The notes below the pieces were generated by a model, which was given only the letters and a program-made list of their open reading frames with translations, had not been told where the DNA came from and did no database searches. This document shows, piece by piece, positions 8,105 through 16,438 of a stretch of DNA of 64,000 nucleotides. The number at the start of each line of letters is the position of its first letter. Position 1 is the first letter of the stretch. Where the stretch lies: positions 9,810,501 to 9,874,500 of the forward strand of contig NZ_CP012673.1 in assembly GCF_002950945.1 (NCBI RefSeq), given 5' to 3'. Source of the DNA: Sorangium cellulosum (GTDB lineage Bacteria; Myxococcota_A; Polyangia; Polyangiales; Polyangiaceae). Both the position numbers and the translations under genes were made by a program.

Positions 8105-9088
8105 CTATTCTACCCGGAAGAACGCCTGCTGGTCAGGGCGCGCCGAGCCGTCGTCGGGGTCGATCCCGAGCCGGATGAACAGCGGCGGGCAGTCCTCGTC
8201 TGCCGGGTCCGACATGCACCCGGGCTGACCGCCGGTGTTCGCGCCCAGATCGCTGTCCTGCACGAGCGCCGCGTAGTCGACGAGCACCTTCGTCGCGAGC
8301 GGGTCGATGCCCGTGAGCACGACCTCCGCGACGTTCGGTCGATCACACGCGCTCACCCCGCCGTTCTCGCCGGGGATGCAGCCCGTGCTCCCGATGTGCA
8401 GGATGAACGGGACCTCGCCTTCCACGGAGACGCTGTCGCTCCGCAGGAACTTGTAGCCGGCGTTCCAGCCCCAGAACAGCCCTGCGAGGTTGAGCGGCGA
8501 CTCCGCCACCGAGGCGTCGCCGTGGTTGAGCTCGAACGGGACTCCCAGCTTGAACGACAGCCCGTCGTACTCCCCGGCCGGGACCTTCCCGCGGACCAGG
8601 CCGTTCGTTTGCTGCGTCCCGTTATCGCAGCTGCCCGACTTGTCCTCGAAATCCAGGAGGGCGACATTTTGATACTGCCACAAGCCGTCCTGATCGAGCG
8701 CCACCGGCACCTCCTCGCCGTCGGCCCGGCGCAGGCGGACATCGTGGATGTAGAGCCGGAAGTCGGTGAGTCTCACCTCCGTCGCGGCGAGGCCGGCGGT
8801 GTAGGTCTCGCTGCACGAGAAGACCTCGTCGCCGACGCGGCCCTCGAACTGCAGCTCGACCGCGGTCGTACCGTCGCCGCCTCCGCCGTTCCCTCCTGCG
8901 CCGCCATCACCGCCGCCTCCCCCGACGCCGTCGCTGCCGCCGCCGCCGTCGCCGTCGCCGCCAGCCCCGGTGGAGCTCGACGCGCCATCGTGAGGGTTCA
9001 CCGTCTCCCCGCTGCTGCAGGCCACGAGCGCTAGCGCCGCCCCGAGCAGAGGAAACAAGTGCCGAGTTGCACGCAGACCGGATTTCAT
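8105..9088 (-). CDS. mbnP: MbnP-like four-cysteine metal-binding protein
   Basis: A lipoprotein of 327 residues: lipobox LVAC with Cys 24, then a 50-residue Gly/Ser/Asp linker. The mature domain has the four conserved Cys (92, 154, 237, 248), the DGLWQYQNVALLDFED block with Trp 137, GVPFELNH (residues 182-189), and the FWGWNAGYKFL block. These are hallmarks of the 'metallo-mystery pair' four-Cys family. Known MbnP proteins bind copper after a Trp is converted to kynurenine by MbnH, encoded immediately downstream here. The gene is transcribed divergently from the TonB-dependent receptor, and a separate palindrome (9149-9165) lies about 60 bp upstream of its start. Confidence 0.88.
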   Translation of the reverse strand: MKSGLRATRHLFPLLGAALALVACSSGETVNPHDGASSSTGAGGDGDGGGGSDGVGGGGGDGGAGGNGGGGDGTTAVELQFEGRVGDEVFSCSETYTAGLAATEVRLTDFRLYIHDVRLRRADGEEVPVALDQDGLWQYQNVALLDFEDKSGSCDNGTQQTNGLVRGKVPAGEYDGLSFKLGVPFELNHGDASVAESPLNLAGLFWGWNAGYKFLRSDSVSVEGEVPFILHIGSTGCIPGENGGVSACDRPNVAEVVLTGIDPLATKVLVDYAALVQDSDLGANTGGQPGCMSDPADEDCPPLFIRLGIDPDDGSARPDQQAFFRVE

Positions 9089-9148
9089 GAAGAGGCCTCC
9101 TGAAGAACGCTGCGGGACACGCTAGGCCACGCCGCAGTGGATTTGGAA

Positions 9149-9165
9149 TGCGACATCTTGTCGCA
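9149..9165. promoter_or_regulatory. Perfect palindrome upstream of mbnP
   Basis: TGCGACA, 3 nt, TGTCGCA: a perfect 7-bp inverted repeat centred about 69 bp upstream of the mbnP start. Its sequence differs from the GTAGCACG palindrome 140 bp further on, so mbnPH and the receptor may answer to different regulators. The regulator family cannot be told from the site. Confidence 0.5.
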
Positions 9166-9303
9166 ATCCGCGGTCGTGAGCCGCCCCAGAGCCCGAGTAC
9201 GACTCGAAACGAACTCGCGGCCGATCCGGCGCCGTCCCGACTCGCCTGGAACGTCCAGCAAACCCGCTGGACCGGTCCCGGGCGAACGATCCGCAGGTGA
9301 GAA

Positions 9304-9331
9304 GTAGCACGATTTGATAAAATCGTGCTAC
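9304..9331. promoter_or_regulatory. Palindromic operator, NikR-like geometry, upstream of the TonB receptor
   Basis: A perfect 12-bp inverted repeat (9304-9315 with 9320-9331, GATA between) ending 16 bp before the ATG at 9348. It shares its outer arms GTAGCACG/CGTGCTAC and 28-bp span with the site at 4701-4728. TAAAAT at 9318-9323 resembles a -10 element, so a bound repressor would cover the promoter and the leader would be very short. Confidence 0.7.
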
Positions 9332-9347
9332 GGTCCCGCCCGGCTGG

Positions 9348-11525
9348 ATGCAACCCGTCTTACGAATGGCGCTCGCGCCGCTCCTTATCACCGCGACCAC
9401 CTGGCCGGCGCGCGCCGACGACGGCGCCGCGCCGCCTCCCGCGGCCGCCTCAGCCGAGGGGCCCGCGACCGCCGCCGAGGGCCCGCCGGCCTCGCCGGGG
9501 GGCGGCGGGGCCTCCGGTGAGGCGGCCGGCGGCGGCGACGCGCCGGTCACCGTCGTCGTGCGGGGCGCGGCGCCGCCGCGCAGCGCGTCCGAGTCGGTGC
9601 GGGAGCGGGCGGAGATCCGGGCCGCGCCGCACCGCACCGCGAGCGACGTGCTGCAGCTCGTGCCGGGGGTGTTCGTCACCCAGCACGGCGGCGAGGGCAA
9701 GGCGCACCAGATCTTCTTCCGCGGCTTCGACGCGGCGCACGGGCAGGACATCGAGATCTGGGTCGCGGGCGCGCCGGTCAACGAGGTCTCCAACGTCCAC
9801 GGCCAGGGCTACGCCGACCTCCACTTCGTGATGCCCGAGGTCATCCGCGAGCTCCGCGCGCAGCCGGGCTCGTACGACCCGCGCCAGGGGGACTTCGCCG
9901 TCGCCGGCACGATGCGCTTCGAGCTCGGCTACGACGAGCCGGGGATCACCGCGACGGCCGGCGCCGGCTCGTTCGGCGCGCGCCGGCTCTTCCTCGCCTA
10001 CCACCCCGAGCAGGCCGACGAGGCCACGTTCGCCGCCTTCGAGGCCCAGGAGACCGACGGGTTCGGCCCCGCCCGCGCCGCCAGCCGGGCGTCGCTCGTC
10101 GCGCAGGCCGTGCTCCAGCCGTCCGAGCGGATCACCGCGCGCGTGATGGCCTCGGCGTTCGCCGCCCGCTTCGGCTCCGCCGGCGTCCTGCGCCTCGACG
10201 ACCTCGAGGAGGGCAAGGTCGACCGCTTCGCCTCGTACGACCCGAAGCAGGGGGGCGACTCGTCGCGCGCGCAGCTCGTGCTCGACGTGCGCGCGCCCGG
10301 CGGCCGCGGGGAGGGCTTCTCGATCGCGCCGTTCGTCGTGCTGCGCTCGCTCCGGCTGCGCTCGAACTACACCGGCTACCTCGCGGATCCCGTCTCCGGG
10401 GACGCGACGCAGCAGCTCAACGAGGCGCTCACGCTGGGCGCGGTCGCGTCGTACCGCCTCCGGTTCCCGCTGCTCTCCGATCGCGACGCGATCGAGGCGG
10501 GCGTCGTCGCGCGCAGCGACTGGATCACCCAGTCGCAGCGGCGCCTCGCGGCCGTCGACGATCGGCCGACGGCGACGCTCGTCGACGCCCGGGTGCGCGC
10601 GACCGACCTCGCCGGCTACCTCGACGCGTCGATCCGGCCGGCGCGGCGGATCGAGCTGCGCGGCGGGGTGCGCGTCGACGGGCTCGCGTTCCAGGTCGTC
10701 GAGGGCGCCACCGAGGGCGCGCTGGCGCGGGGCGCGCAAGGCGTCCACGTGGGCGGCAAGGGCACGATCGACGCGGCGCTGCTCCCCGGGCTGCACGCGC
10801 TCGCCAGCGTCGGCCAGGGGTTCCGCTCGCCGCAAGCGCGCAGCCTCGGCGACGGCGAGCGGACGCCGTTCACGCGCGCGCTCTCCGCCGAGCTGGGCCT
10901 CCGCTACGCCGACGAGGTCGCGCGGGCGTCGGTCGCCCTGTTCCACGCGCGCCTCGGCGAGGATCTCGTCTTCGACGAGGCGACGGGCCGGAACGAGCCC
11001 GTGCCCGCGACCGCCCGCACCGGGGTCGCCCTCGACGCCGTGGCGCACCCCGCGCCGTGGCTCGTGTCGAGCGCCGGGATCACCACTACACGCGCCGCCT
11101 TCACCGCCTCCGGCGGGCGCGCCGCCTGCGGCGGCAGCTACGCCGCGGGCGACCTCCTCCCGTTCGTCCCGCAGGTCGTCGCGCGCACCGATCTCGCCGT
11201 GACCCCGCGCCTCGGCACGCTCCTCGGCCGCCCCCTGGAGGCGCGCGCCGGCGCCGGCGTGACGCTGCTCCACCGCCGCCCCCTGCCGTGCCGGGAGATC
11301 GGCCACGACGCGCTCCTCACCGACGTGACGGCGCACCTCCGCTACCACCACGTCGAGGTGGGGATCGACGTCCACAACCTCCTCGACGCGGCCTGGTTCG
11401 ACGGCGAGTTCGTCTACCCCTCGAGCTTCACCCGCGGCGCCGCGCCCGATCGCCTGCCCGCGCGGCACGTCACCGTCGGCGCGCCGCGCAGCCTCTTTGT
11501 CTCGCTCTCCCTCTACCTAGGCTGA
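9348..11525 (+). CDS. TonB-dependent outer-membrane receptor, probably for nickel or a metal chelate
   Basis: A protein of 725 residues with a signal peptide (about 1-24, ending PARADD; a second ATG at 9366 is possible). VTVVVRG near residue 65 resembles a TonB box. The plug domain follows, with ASDVLQLVPGVFV and IFFRGFD (the FRG motif), up to about residue 190. The rest is a beta-barrel with alternating patterns, and the last residues SLFVSLSLYLG form the terminal strand. Length is normal for the family. Substrate cannot be read from the protein. The operator shared with a NicO transporter points to nickel, while mbnPH next door leaves copper or a chelate open. Two lipoprotein genes follow closely. 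Confidence 0.88.
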   Translation: MQPVLRMALAPLLITATTWPARADDGAAPPPAAASAEGPATAAEGPPASPGGGGASGEAAGGGDAPVTVVVRGAAPPRSASESVRERAEIRAAPHRTASDVLQLVPGVFVTQHGGEGKAHQIFFRGFDAAHGQDIEIWVAGAPVNEVSNVHGQGYADLHFVMPEVIRELRAQPGSYDPRQGDFAVAGTMRFELGYDEPGITATAGAGSFGARRLFLAYHPEQADEATFAAFEAQETDGFGPARAASRASLVAQAVLQPSERITARVMASAFAARFGSAGVLRLDDLEEGKVDRFASYDPKQGGDSSRAQLVLDVRAPGGRGEGFSIAPFVVLRSLRLRSNYTGYLADPVSGDATQQLNEALTLGAVASYRLRFPLLSDRDAIEAGVVARSDWITQSQRRLAAVDDRPTATLVDARVRATDLAGYLDASIRPARRIELRGGVRVDGLAFQVVEGATEGALARGAQGVHVGGKGTIDAALLPGLHALASVGQGFRSPQARSLGDGERTPFTRALSAELGLRYADEVARASVALFHARLGEDLVFDEATGRNEPVPATARTGVALDAVAHPAPWLVSSAGITTTRAAFTASGGRAACGGSYAAGDLLPFVPQVVARTDLAVTPRLGTLLGRPLEARAGAGVTLLHRRPLPCREIGHDALLTDVTAHLRYHHVEVGIDVHNLLDAAWFDGEFVYPSSFTRGAAPDRLPARHVTVGAPRSLFVSLSLYLG

Positions 11526-11534
11526 GGTTCCTCC

Positions 11535-12455
11535 ATGGCGTCCTTCCCTGTTCCCGGCACACCTCGGCGGGGCCCCACGCGCGCCGCGCGCCCCGCGCCC
11601 TCCGCCGCGATCCTCGCCGCCGCGGCGCTCGCAGCGCTCGCGGCCGGCGCGCTTGTCGCCGGCTGCGGCGCGGACGACGCGACGGGCGGCAGGCGCCTCA
11701 CGCTCGCGACGCAGATCGCCCCCGACGCGGCGTCGGTCGCGCCGTTCACGAACGCGCTCGGCTGGACCGTCACGCTGTCGAAGGCGTACCTGTCGGTCGG
11801 GCCGCTCTACTACTTCGAGGGTGCCCCGTTCACGGCGCGGCGCGGGGATCCGGGGCGCGGCGTCGCCCCCGCGCTGCTCGAGCGCCTCGCCCGGTGGGCC
11901 CTGCCCGAGGCGCACGCGCACCCGGGCCATTACCAGGCCGGCGAGGCGAGGGGCCAGATGACGGAGCCCACCTCGGTCGACCTGCTGCGAGGGACGACCG
12001 CGCTCGCGGACGCGGACGCCGTGAGCGGCGTCGTGCGCTCCGCGCGCTTCACGTTCGGCGCGCCGCCCGTGGGCCCGCTCGCCGGCGCGCTCGACGGGCG
12101 CGTGGTCGTCGTCGAGGGGCGCGCCGAGAAGGGCGACCTCACGCGCGCCTTCCGCGCGCGCGCCGCGATCGAGGACGTCCTCAACGCGTCCGGCGAGCCC
12201 GCGGTGGAGGGGTGCGTGTTCGAGGAGGTCGTCGTCGACGAGCCCGGCGTCGTCACGCTCGTCGTGAAGCCGGCGGTGTGGCTCGACCAGGTCGACTTCG
12301 AGGGGGCAACCGACGGTGAAGACGGCGAGGACGGCGCGCCGGTCGATCTCCCGCCCGGGAGCCAGGCCCTGCGCGGCTTCACGCGGGGCCTCAAGAAGGG
12401 GACCGCGTACACGTTCGCGTTCGCGCCCAGGTCCCCGGAGGAGGAGAAGCCATGA
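11535..12455 (+). CDS. Lipoprotein of the TonB-receptor operon
   Basis: A protein of 306 residues starting 9 bp after the receptor stop. A long signal segment ends LAAGALVAGC, a clear lipobox. The mature part has TLSKAYLSVGPLYYFEG, a short His segment (EAHAHPGHY) and a strand-rich C-terminal half. The His segment lies just after the first conserved block and could bind metal. No named family was recognised, but lipoproteins of this style next to TonB receptors are familiar in myxobacteria. It shares a 4-bp overlap with the following lipoprotein gene, so receptor and both lipoproteins probably form one transcript and a surface metal-capture complex. Confidence 0.7.
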   Translation: MASFPVPGTPRRGPTRAARPAPSAAILAAAALAALAAGALVAGCGADDATGGRRLTLATQIAPDAASVAPFTNALGWTVTLSKAYLSVGPLYYFEGAPFTARRGDPGRGVAPALLERLARWALPEAHAHPGHYQAGEARGQMTEPTSVDLLRGTTALADADAVSGVVRSARFTFGAPPVGPLAGALDGRVVVVEGRAEKGDLTRAFRARAAIEDVLNASGEPAVEGCVFEEVVVDEPGVVTLVVKPAVWLDQVDFEGATDGEDGEDGAPVDLPPGSQALRGFTRGLKKGTAYTFAFAPRSPEEEKP

Positions 12456-13309
12456 GGAACATCGAAAGAATGTGCGCGGCGGCCATGTCGCTCGCCGCGG
12501 CGGCGCTGGCGGGCTGCAGCGGCGGCGACACGTCGGGGACCGGGAGCGTGGCCTTCTCGACGTGGGGAGAGGCCTACATCGAGGAGCAGATCCCGGCCAG
12601 CGATCTCGAGGACGGCTGGAGCATCCGCTACGAGAAGTTCCTGCTCGTCCTCAGGAACGTGACCGTCGCCGACCGCGATGGCAACGTCGGCGCGACCATG
12701 CAGGGGTCGATCCTGGTCGATCACACGAAGCCCGGCCCGAAGCCGGTGGTGACGTTCGACGACCTCGAGGCGAAGCCCTGGGAGCAGGTCTCCTACGAGA
12801 TCGGCCCGCCCGACGCGGACACTGCGCTCGACGGGGCGACGGAGGAGGACAGGGCGCTCCTCCTGGGCGCGGGCGCGTCGGTGCACATCGAGGCGACCGC
12901 GCGCAAAGCCGACGTCGAGAAGCGCATCGACTGGACCTTCACCATCGCGACCCGCTACGCCGGCTGCGCGGGCGACAAGGACGGCAAGGCGCTCGACGGC
13001 GTGCTCGTGACGAACGGCGGCACCGACCTCGTGGAGCTCACGATCCACGGCGACCACTTCTTCTACGACGACCTCCAGGCCGCGGCGGCGAAGCGCCGCT
13101 TCGGGCCCATCGCGGCCGCCGACGCCGACGACGACGGCGCGGTCACGCTGGAGGAGCTCGCGGCGGTGCGCCTCGTCGCGATCGAGGAGGGCCCCTACGG
13201 CACGGGCAGCGCCGGCGACGTCGACGACCTCGGCGCCTTCGTCGCGCAGCTCTCGCGCACGATCGGGCACTTCCGCGGCGAGGGCGAGTGCGTCTCCGGC
13301 GATCCGTGA
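12452..13309 (+). CDS. EF-hand-containing lipoprotein
   Basis: A protein of 285 residues overlapping the previous gene by 4 bp (ATGA). AAAALAGC gives a lipobox with Cys near residue 22. The body is a beta-rich periplasmic or surface domain (IRYEKFLLVLRNVTVADRDG). Near the C-terminus DADDDGAVTLEEL has the spacing of a calcium-binding EF-hand loop (D-x-D-x-D-G-x-x-T-x-x-E), as a single copy. Function unknown; its place in the receptor operon suggests a role in metal acquisition. Confidence 0.7.
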   Translation: MRNIERMCAAAMSLAAAALAGCSGGDTSGTGSVAFSTWGEAYIEEQIPASDLEDGWSIRYEKFLLVLRNVTVADRDGNVGATMQGSILVDHTKPGPKPVVTFDDLEAKPWEQVSYEIGPPDADTALDGATEEDRALLLGAGASVHIEATARKADVEKRIDWTFTIATRYAGCAGDKDGKALDGVLVTNGGTDLVELTIHGDHFFYDDLQAAAAKRRFGPIAAADADDDGAVTLEELAAVRLVAIEEGPYGTGSAGDVDDLGAFVAQLSRTIGHFRGEGECVSGDP

Positions 13310-13340
13310 CCTGGCGCGGCCGCCCGGCCGACCGGCGCGC

Positions 13341-15089
13341 TCACTCGATCGCGACCGTGGTCGAGACCGCCTGGAGCTCGTTGCCGTCGAAGGGCGGCAC
13401 CCGCGCGGAGTTGAGCTGCATCTGCGCGCAGAGCGCGGACGGGGTCGCCGCGATCTGCGGATCGACCGCGACGCGCTGCACCGCGCCCGAAGGGTTGAAG
13501 AACACCCGCGCCGCCACCGCCTTGGGCCCGGTCTTGCCCTTGCAGTGAATCCGCGCCCCCGCCGCTTTCTGCTGCAGCGACGCGTGGGCGGCGGCGTGAT
13601 CGAACGGCCTCGCCGCGCTCGGCGCCGGCGCCGCCGTCGCCGCGGGCGCGGGCGTCGCCCCGGACGCCGGCGCCGACGCGGGCGCCGCCGTCGACGCGGG
13701 CGCCGCCGTCGGCGCGCCGCGCTCGGGCGACGGGCGCGGGGCCCTCGGCAAGGCCGCGGGCGCCGGCTTCTGCTCGACGGCGGTCGCCGTCTGCTCGCTG
13801 GCCGCCGGCGCCGCCAGACGCGCGGCCTCTCCGCTGCCTGGGCCGGGCGCGGCGGCGCTCGCCGGCTCGGGCTCGGGCAGGCGCTGCGGCTCGCGGGTCT
13901 CGCGCTGGCCGCCGGCGACGTAGAAAGCGATCGCCGCCGCCGCCGCGCCGCCGAGCAGGGTGACCGCGAGCAGCGGGAGCCCCCACCTGGCCTTGCGCGG
14001 CCCCTCCGCCGGCGCGGCGCTCGCCGGCGCCGAGGTCGGCGACGCGCCGCGCGCCGTCGCGTCGACGACCCGCGCGCGCTGCGAGTCGGGGATCCCGGCC
14101 AGCCCGCTCGCCGCGCCCCGCGAGGCCGGCGCGCCTCCCGGCAAGCCGGGCGGCGGCCTCGAGCTGACCGCGACGGGGCGCACGCTGCGCGGATCGACGA
14201 AGAGCGCGGGTCGGAGCGCGTCGAAGGCGTCCGCCGCCGTCGGGAAGCGCTGCGACGGGTCGCGCGCCACGCAGCGCGCGAACCAGGCGTCGAACGGGTG
14301 CACGATACAGCCGGCGCGCCCGAGCGCCGTCGCGCGCATCGACGCCAGCTCGATCGGCTCGAGGAGGATCTCGCGGAGCAGCACGGGCATCGCGACGCCC
14401 ATCGGATCGTTCGCGGCGCGCCAGTACATGCGCCCCGTGAGCATCACGAACGCGATCAGCCCGAGCGGCCACACGTCGGTGGCCGGCGTGATCGGCGCGC
14501 GCGCCTCGGTCTGCTCGGGCGCCATCCACAGCGGCGTCCCGAGCGACGCGGTCGCCATCGTGCTCGCCTCCGCGGCGATCCTCGCGATGCCGAAGTCGAG
14601 GACCTTGACCGCCCACGGCGCCGTCGCGCTGTGCGACTTCGCGAGGAAGATGTTCTGCGGCTTCAGATCCCGGTGGACCACGCCGGCCCGGTGGGCGGCG
14701 CCGAGCGCGTGGCAGAGCTGCCGGAAGATGTCGTAGAGATCCTGCGGCGAGAACAGCCCGCAGCGCTTCAGCCGCGCCGCGAGATCCTCCCCCTCGAGCA
14801 GCTCCATCGCGAGCCACGGCACGCCGCTCGCCTGGTCGACGCCCGCGCCGATCACCTGCACGATGTGATCGCTCTCCACGAGCGCGCCCACGCGCGCCTC
14901 CTGCTCGAACCGCTCGCGCAGCCGGGGGTCGGCGCAGAGCTGGGGGTGCATCAGCTTGAGCGCCCGCAGCTTGCCAGTGCTCGTTTGCTCGGCGATGTAC
15001 ACGGCGCCCATACCGCCGGCGCTGAGAGGCCGAACGATCCGGAACTCTCCGAAGAGCATCCCGGCCGTCGGCTGGAACGGCACGGTCAT
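13341..15089 (-). CDS. Ser/Thr protein kinase with transmembrane anchor and AgmX-like C-terminal module
   Basis: A protein of 582 residues. The N-terminal kinase domain (about 15-295) has the Gly loop LSAGGMGAVY, catalytic Lys 45, HRDLKPQN at 139-146, DFG at 165-167 and APE at 190-192, so it should be active on Ser/Thr. An Ala/Pro-rich juxtamembrane segment follows, then one membrane helix (about 369-392), a long Ala/Pro/Glu linker, and an external C-terminal module of about 70 residues (FFNPSGAVQRVAVDPQI) with two Cys. That module resembles the TonB/AgmX-type tail also seen in the FecR-like protein at 48893. It faces the lipoprotein operon convergently. Confidence 0.88.
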   Translation of the reverse strand: MTVPFQPTAGMLFGEFRIVRPLSAGGMGAVYIAEQTSTGKLRALKLMHPQLCADPRLRERFEQEARVGALVESDHIVQVIGAGVDQASGVPWLAMELLEGEDLAARLKRCGLFSPQDLYDIFRQLCHALGAAHRAGVVHRDLKPQNIFLAKSHSATAPWAVKVLDFGIARIAAEASTMATASLGTPLWMAPEQTEARAPITPATDVWPLGLIAFVMLTGRMYWRAANDPMGVAMPVLLREILLEPIELASMRATALGRAGCIVHPFDAWFARCVARDPSQRFPTAADAFDALRPALFVDPRSVRPVAVSSRPPPGLPGGAPASRGAASGLAGIPDSQRARVVDATARGASPTSAPASAAPAEGPRKARWGLPLLAVTLLGGAAAAAIAFYVAGGQRETREPQRLPEPEPASAAAPGPGSGEAARLAAPAASEQTATAVEQKPAPAALPRAPRPSPERGAPTAAPASTAAPASAPASGATPAPAATAAPAPSAARPFDHAAAHASLQQKAAGARIHCKGKTGPKAVAARVFFNPSGAVQRVAVDPQIAATPSALCAQMQLNSARVPPFDGNELQAVSTTVAIE

Positions 15090-15177
15090 ATGGCGGGCGA
15101 TGCTAGCACGCTCATCCTGGAGCGCGGCGCTCGCGCTCGCGGCGCAGGCCCGCCTCGGCCGCGGCGCGATGTGCCGG

Positions 15178-16407
15178 TCACGGCGAGGCCGCGGCGCGCG
15201 GCGAAAGCGAGAAGAGGAGCCGCTCGAGCCCGATCCGCCCCACGAAGAGCGCCCCGGTCGACGCGGCGCGGAGCGCGTCCAGCACCGGCTGGCGGGCGCC
15301 GGCGAAGTGGCGCATGCCGAAGCGCAGGAACGACGGCTCGTCGCAGAGGTAGCGCTCGATGCGCTCGCGCGGCGCGCCGTAGAAGCCGCGCATCACCCGG
15401 CGCCGGAAGCGGATGTCCAGGCCGAACAGCGCCCGCGCGACGCGCCGGCTCCAGTCGTGGAAGTGGAGGTCGCGGGCCTCGATCTTCTCGGCGAGGTACT
15501 CGCCGGCGAGCGCGCCGTACGCGATCGCCTGGGCGATCCCCTCCCCGAGCATCGGATCGATGCCCGCGGCCTCGCCGACGAGCAGCGCCCCGGGCCGCGC
15601 GATCGCGTCCCTCCGGTCGAGGCCGCGCTCGGCGAAGCGCTTCTGCCGGTAGCGGTCCGGGTCGAGGCCGAGGGCGGAGAGCCGGCTCCGGAGCACGCGC
15701 TCGGGGTCGGGCGCGGGGCGCGACGCGGGGACGGCGCCCTCGTGCAGCACGTACGCGCCGCGGCAGACGAGCTCCCGCCCCCCCACGATCGTGGGGAAGT
15801 CCCAGAGGTACCCGGCGAAGGATCGATCGCGCATCTCGAAGTGCAGCAGATCGCGCGCGCGATCGCCCGCGACCGGCTCGGTGTCGACCTCGACGGCCTG
15901 CGCGCGCAGCCTGCCGAACGGCAGCCCCATCGCGCGGCGCACGACGCTGCCGACGCCGTCGGCGCCGACCGCGACGCGCCCCTGGAAGGCCCCGGCCGAG
16001 CTCTCCACGAGGGCGCCCCCGGGCCCCAGCGAGACGCCCGTGACCCGGGCCCCCTCGACGATCCTGACGCCCCGCGCCCGCGCCGCGAGCGCGAGCGCGC
16101 GATCGAACTCGACGCGCCGGACGACACGCCCGATGTTCCCCTCGCGCAGCGCGACCTCGCCGGCCTGGAAGGCCGCGCTGACGCCGTTCACCGCGACCGA
16201 GGGCACGTCGATCGTCACCCCGATGGCCGAGAGCGCCCGGTCCGCGCGCGCCCCGAGCCCGCCCGCGCAGCACTTGTCCCGCGGGTACCGCGCCTTCTCG
16301 AGCACCACGATCCTGTCGGCGAGCGCCGGGCGATGGTGAGCGAGAAAGAGCGCCGTGCTCACGCCTGCCGGCCCGCCGCCGACGATCACGACTTCGTTCG
16401 CCGCCAT
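15178..16407 (-). CDS. FAD-dependent oxidoreductase, geranylgeranyl-reductase-like
   Basis: A protein of 409 residues. VVIVGGGPAGVSTALFLA at residues 6-23 is the dinucleotide-binding Rossmann motif. CCAGGLG near 47 is typical of the geranylgeranyl reductase / squalene-epoxidase-like flavoprotein group, VGADGVGSVVRRAMG is the DG motif, and GALLVGEAAGIDPMLGEGI is the second FAD-binding block. Members reduce isoprenoid or lipid double bonds, or hydroxylate small molecules. No partner genes define the substrate. Both neighbours on the same strand are separated from it, so it may be transcribed alone. Confidence 0.85.
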   Translation of the reverse strand: MAANEVVIVGGGPAGVSTALFLAHHRPALADRIVVLEKARYPRDKCCAGGLGARADRALSAIGVTIDVPSVAVNGVSAAFQAGEVALREGNIGRVVRRVEFDRALALAARARGVRIVEGARVTGVSLGPGGALVESSAGAFQGRVAVGADGVGSVVRRAMGLPFGRLRAQAVEVDTEPVAGDRARDLLHFEMRDRSFAGYLWDFPTIVGGRELVCRGAYVLHEGAVPASRPAPDPERVLRSRLSALGLDPDRYRQKRFAERGLDRRDAIARPGALLVGEAAGIDPMLGEGIAQAIAYGALAGEYLAEKIEARDLHFHDWSRRVARALFGLDIRFRRRVMRGFYGAPRERIERYLCDEPSFLRFGMRHFAGARQPVLDALRAASTGALFVGRIGLERLLFSLSPRAAASP

Positions 16408-16438
16408 GCGGCGCCCGCTCTAGCACGGCGCCGCGCCG

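Noticed and set aside
9450..11468. 672-residue reverse frame in the TonB receptor gene
   Set aside because: Complement of the receptor; Arg/Glu/Ala-rich with no domain, whereas the receptor frame has signal, plug and barrel.
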